Source of the DNA: Xiphias gladius
Taxonomy: Eukaryota > Chordata > Actinopteri > Istiophoriformes > Xiphiidae
Direction of reading: 5' to 3'
Assembly (NCBI RefSeq): GCF_016859285.1
Contig: NC_053415.1
Coordinates: forward strand, 14,463,501 to 14,527,500
DNA length: 64,000 nucleotides
Positions 63,084 through 64,000 of this stretch are shown in pieces. The position numbers and the translations under genes are program-made. The first letter of the stretch is position 1, and every line of letters begins with the position of its first letter. The notes beneath the pieces were generated by a model, which saw nothing but the letters and a program-made list of their open reading frames with translations, was not told where the DNA came from and did no database searches.

Positions 63084-64000
<917 letters not shown>

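Overview
This is nuclear DNA of a ray-finned fish, most likely a percomorph teleost. The genes have many short coding exons with GT/AG junctions. Their proteins match vertebrate families closely. The gaps are filled with short foldback elements and 'ACTTAAGTAAAAGTA' type dispersed repeats that are common in percomorph genomes. The species cannot be named from the sequence. No prokaryotic, viral or CRISPR-like system is present.

The gene order is myo3b (3' end, +), sp5 (+), gad1 (+), gorasp2 (+), tlk1 (3' end, -). It matches the order I know from human 2q31.1 (MYO3B-SP5-GAD1-GORASP2-TLK1), and this supports each name independently of sequence similarity.

Layout: 1-8333 is repeat-rich intron of myo3b, and its last three coding exons lie at 8334-9395. 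A likely untranslated last exon with an AATAAA signal lies near 15.6 kb. sp5 is a compact two-exon gene (19560-21057) behind a TCF/LEF-rich upstream region. A repeat-bearing gap of about 10 kb leads to a CpG-rich block (31.1-31.9 kb) and a likely untranslated gad1 exon ending at 32580. gad1 has 16 coding exons (33617-44932) giving 591 residues. After another repeat-rich gap, gorasp2 has 10 coding exons (53771-61274) giving 421 residues. Its first intron holds a dead Tc1-like transposon that was itself split by a hAT-like insertion. The 3' ends of gorasp2 and tlk1 face each other; tlk1 runs out of the window at 64000.

The genes are not a pathway. They encode a stereocilia/photoreceptor myosin kinase, a Wnt-responsive zinc-finger factor, the GABA-synthesising enzyme GAD67, a Golgi stacking protein and a chromatin-assembly kinase. 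The neighbourhood probably persists because regulatory DNA is interleaved between them. I found no convincing new molecular system. The most useful observations concern regulation and transposon history: a repeat end abutting a gad1 splice acceptor, a possible alternative gad1 start, TCF and SOX-like sites upstream of sp5, and nested transposons whose target duplications can be read.
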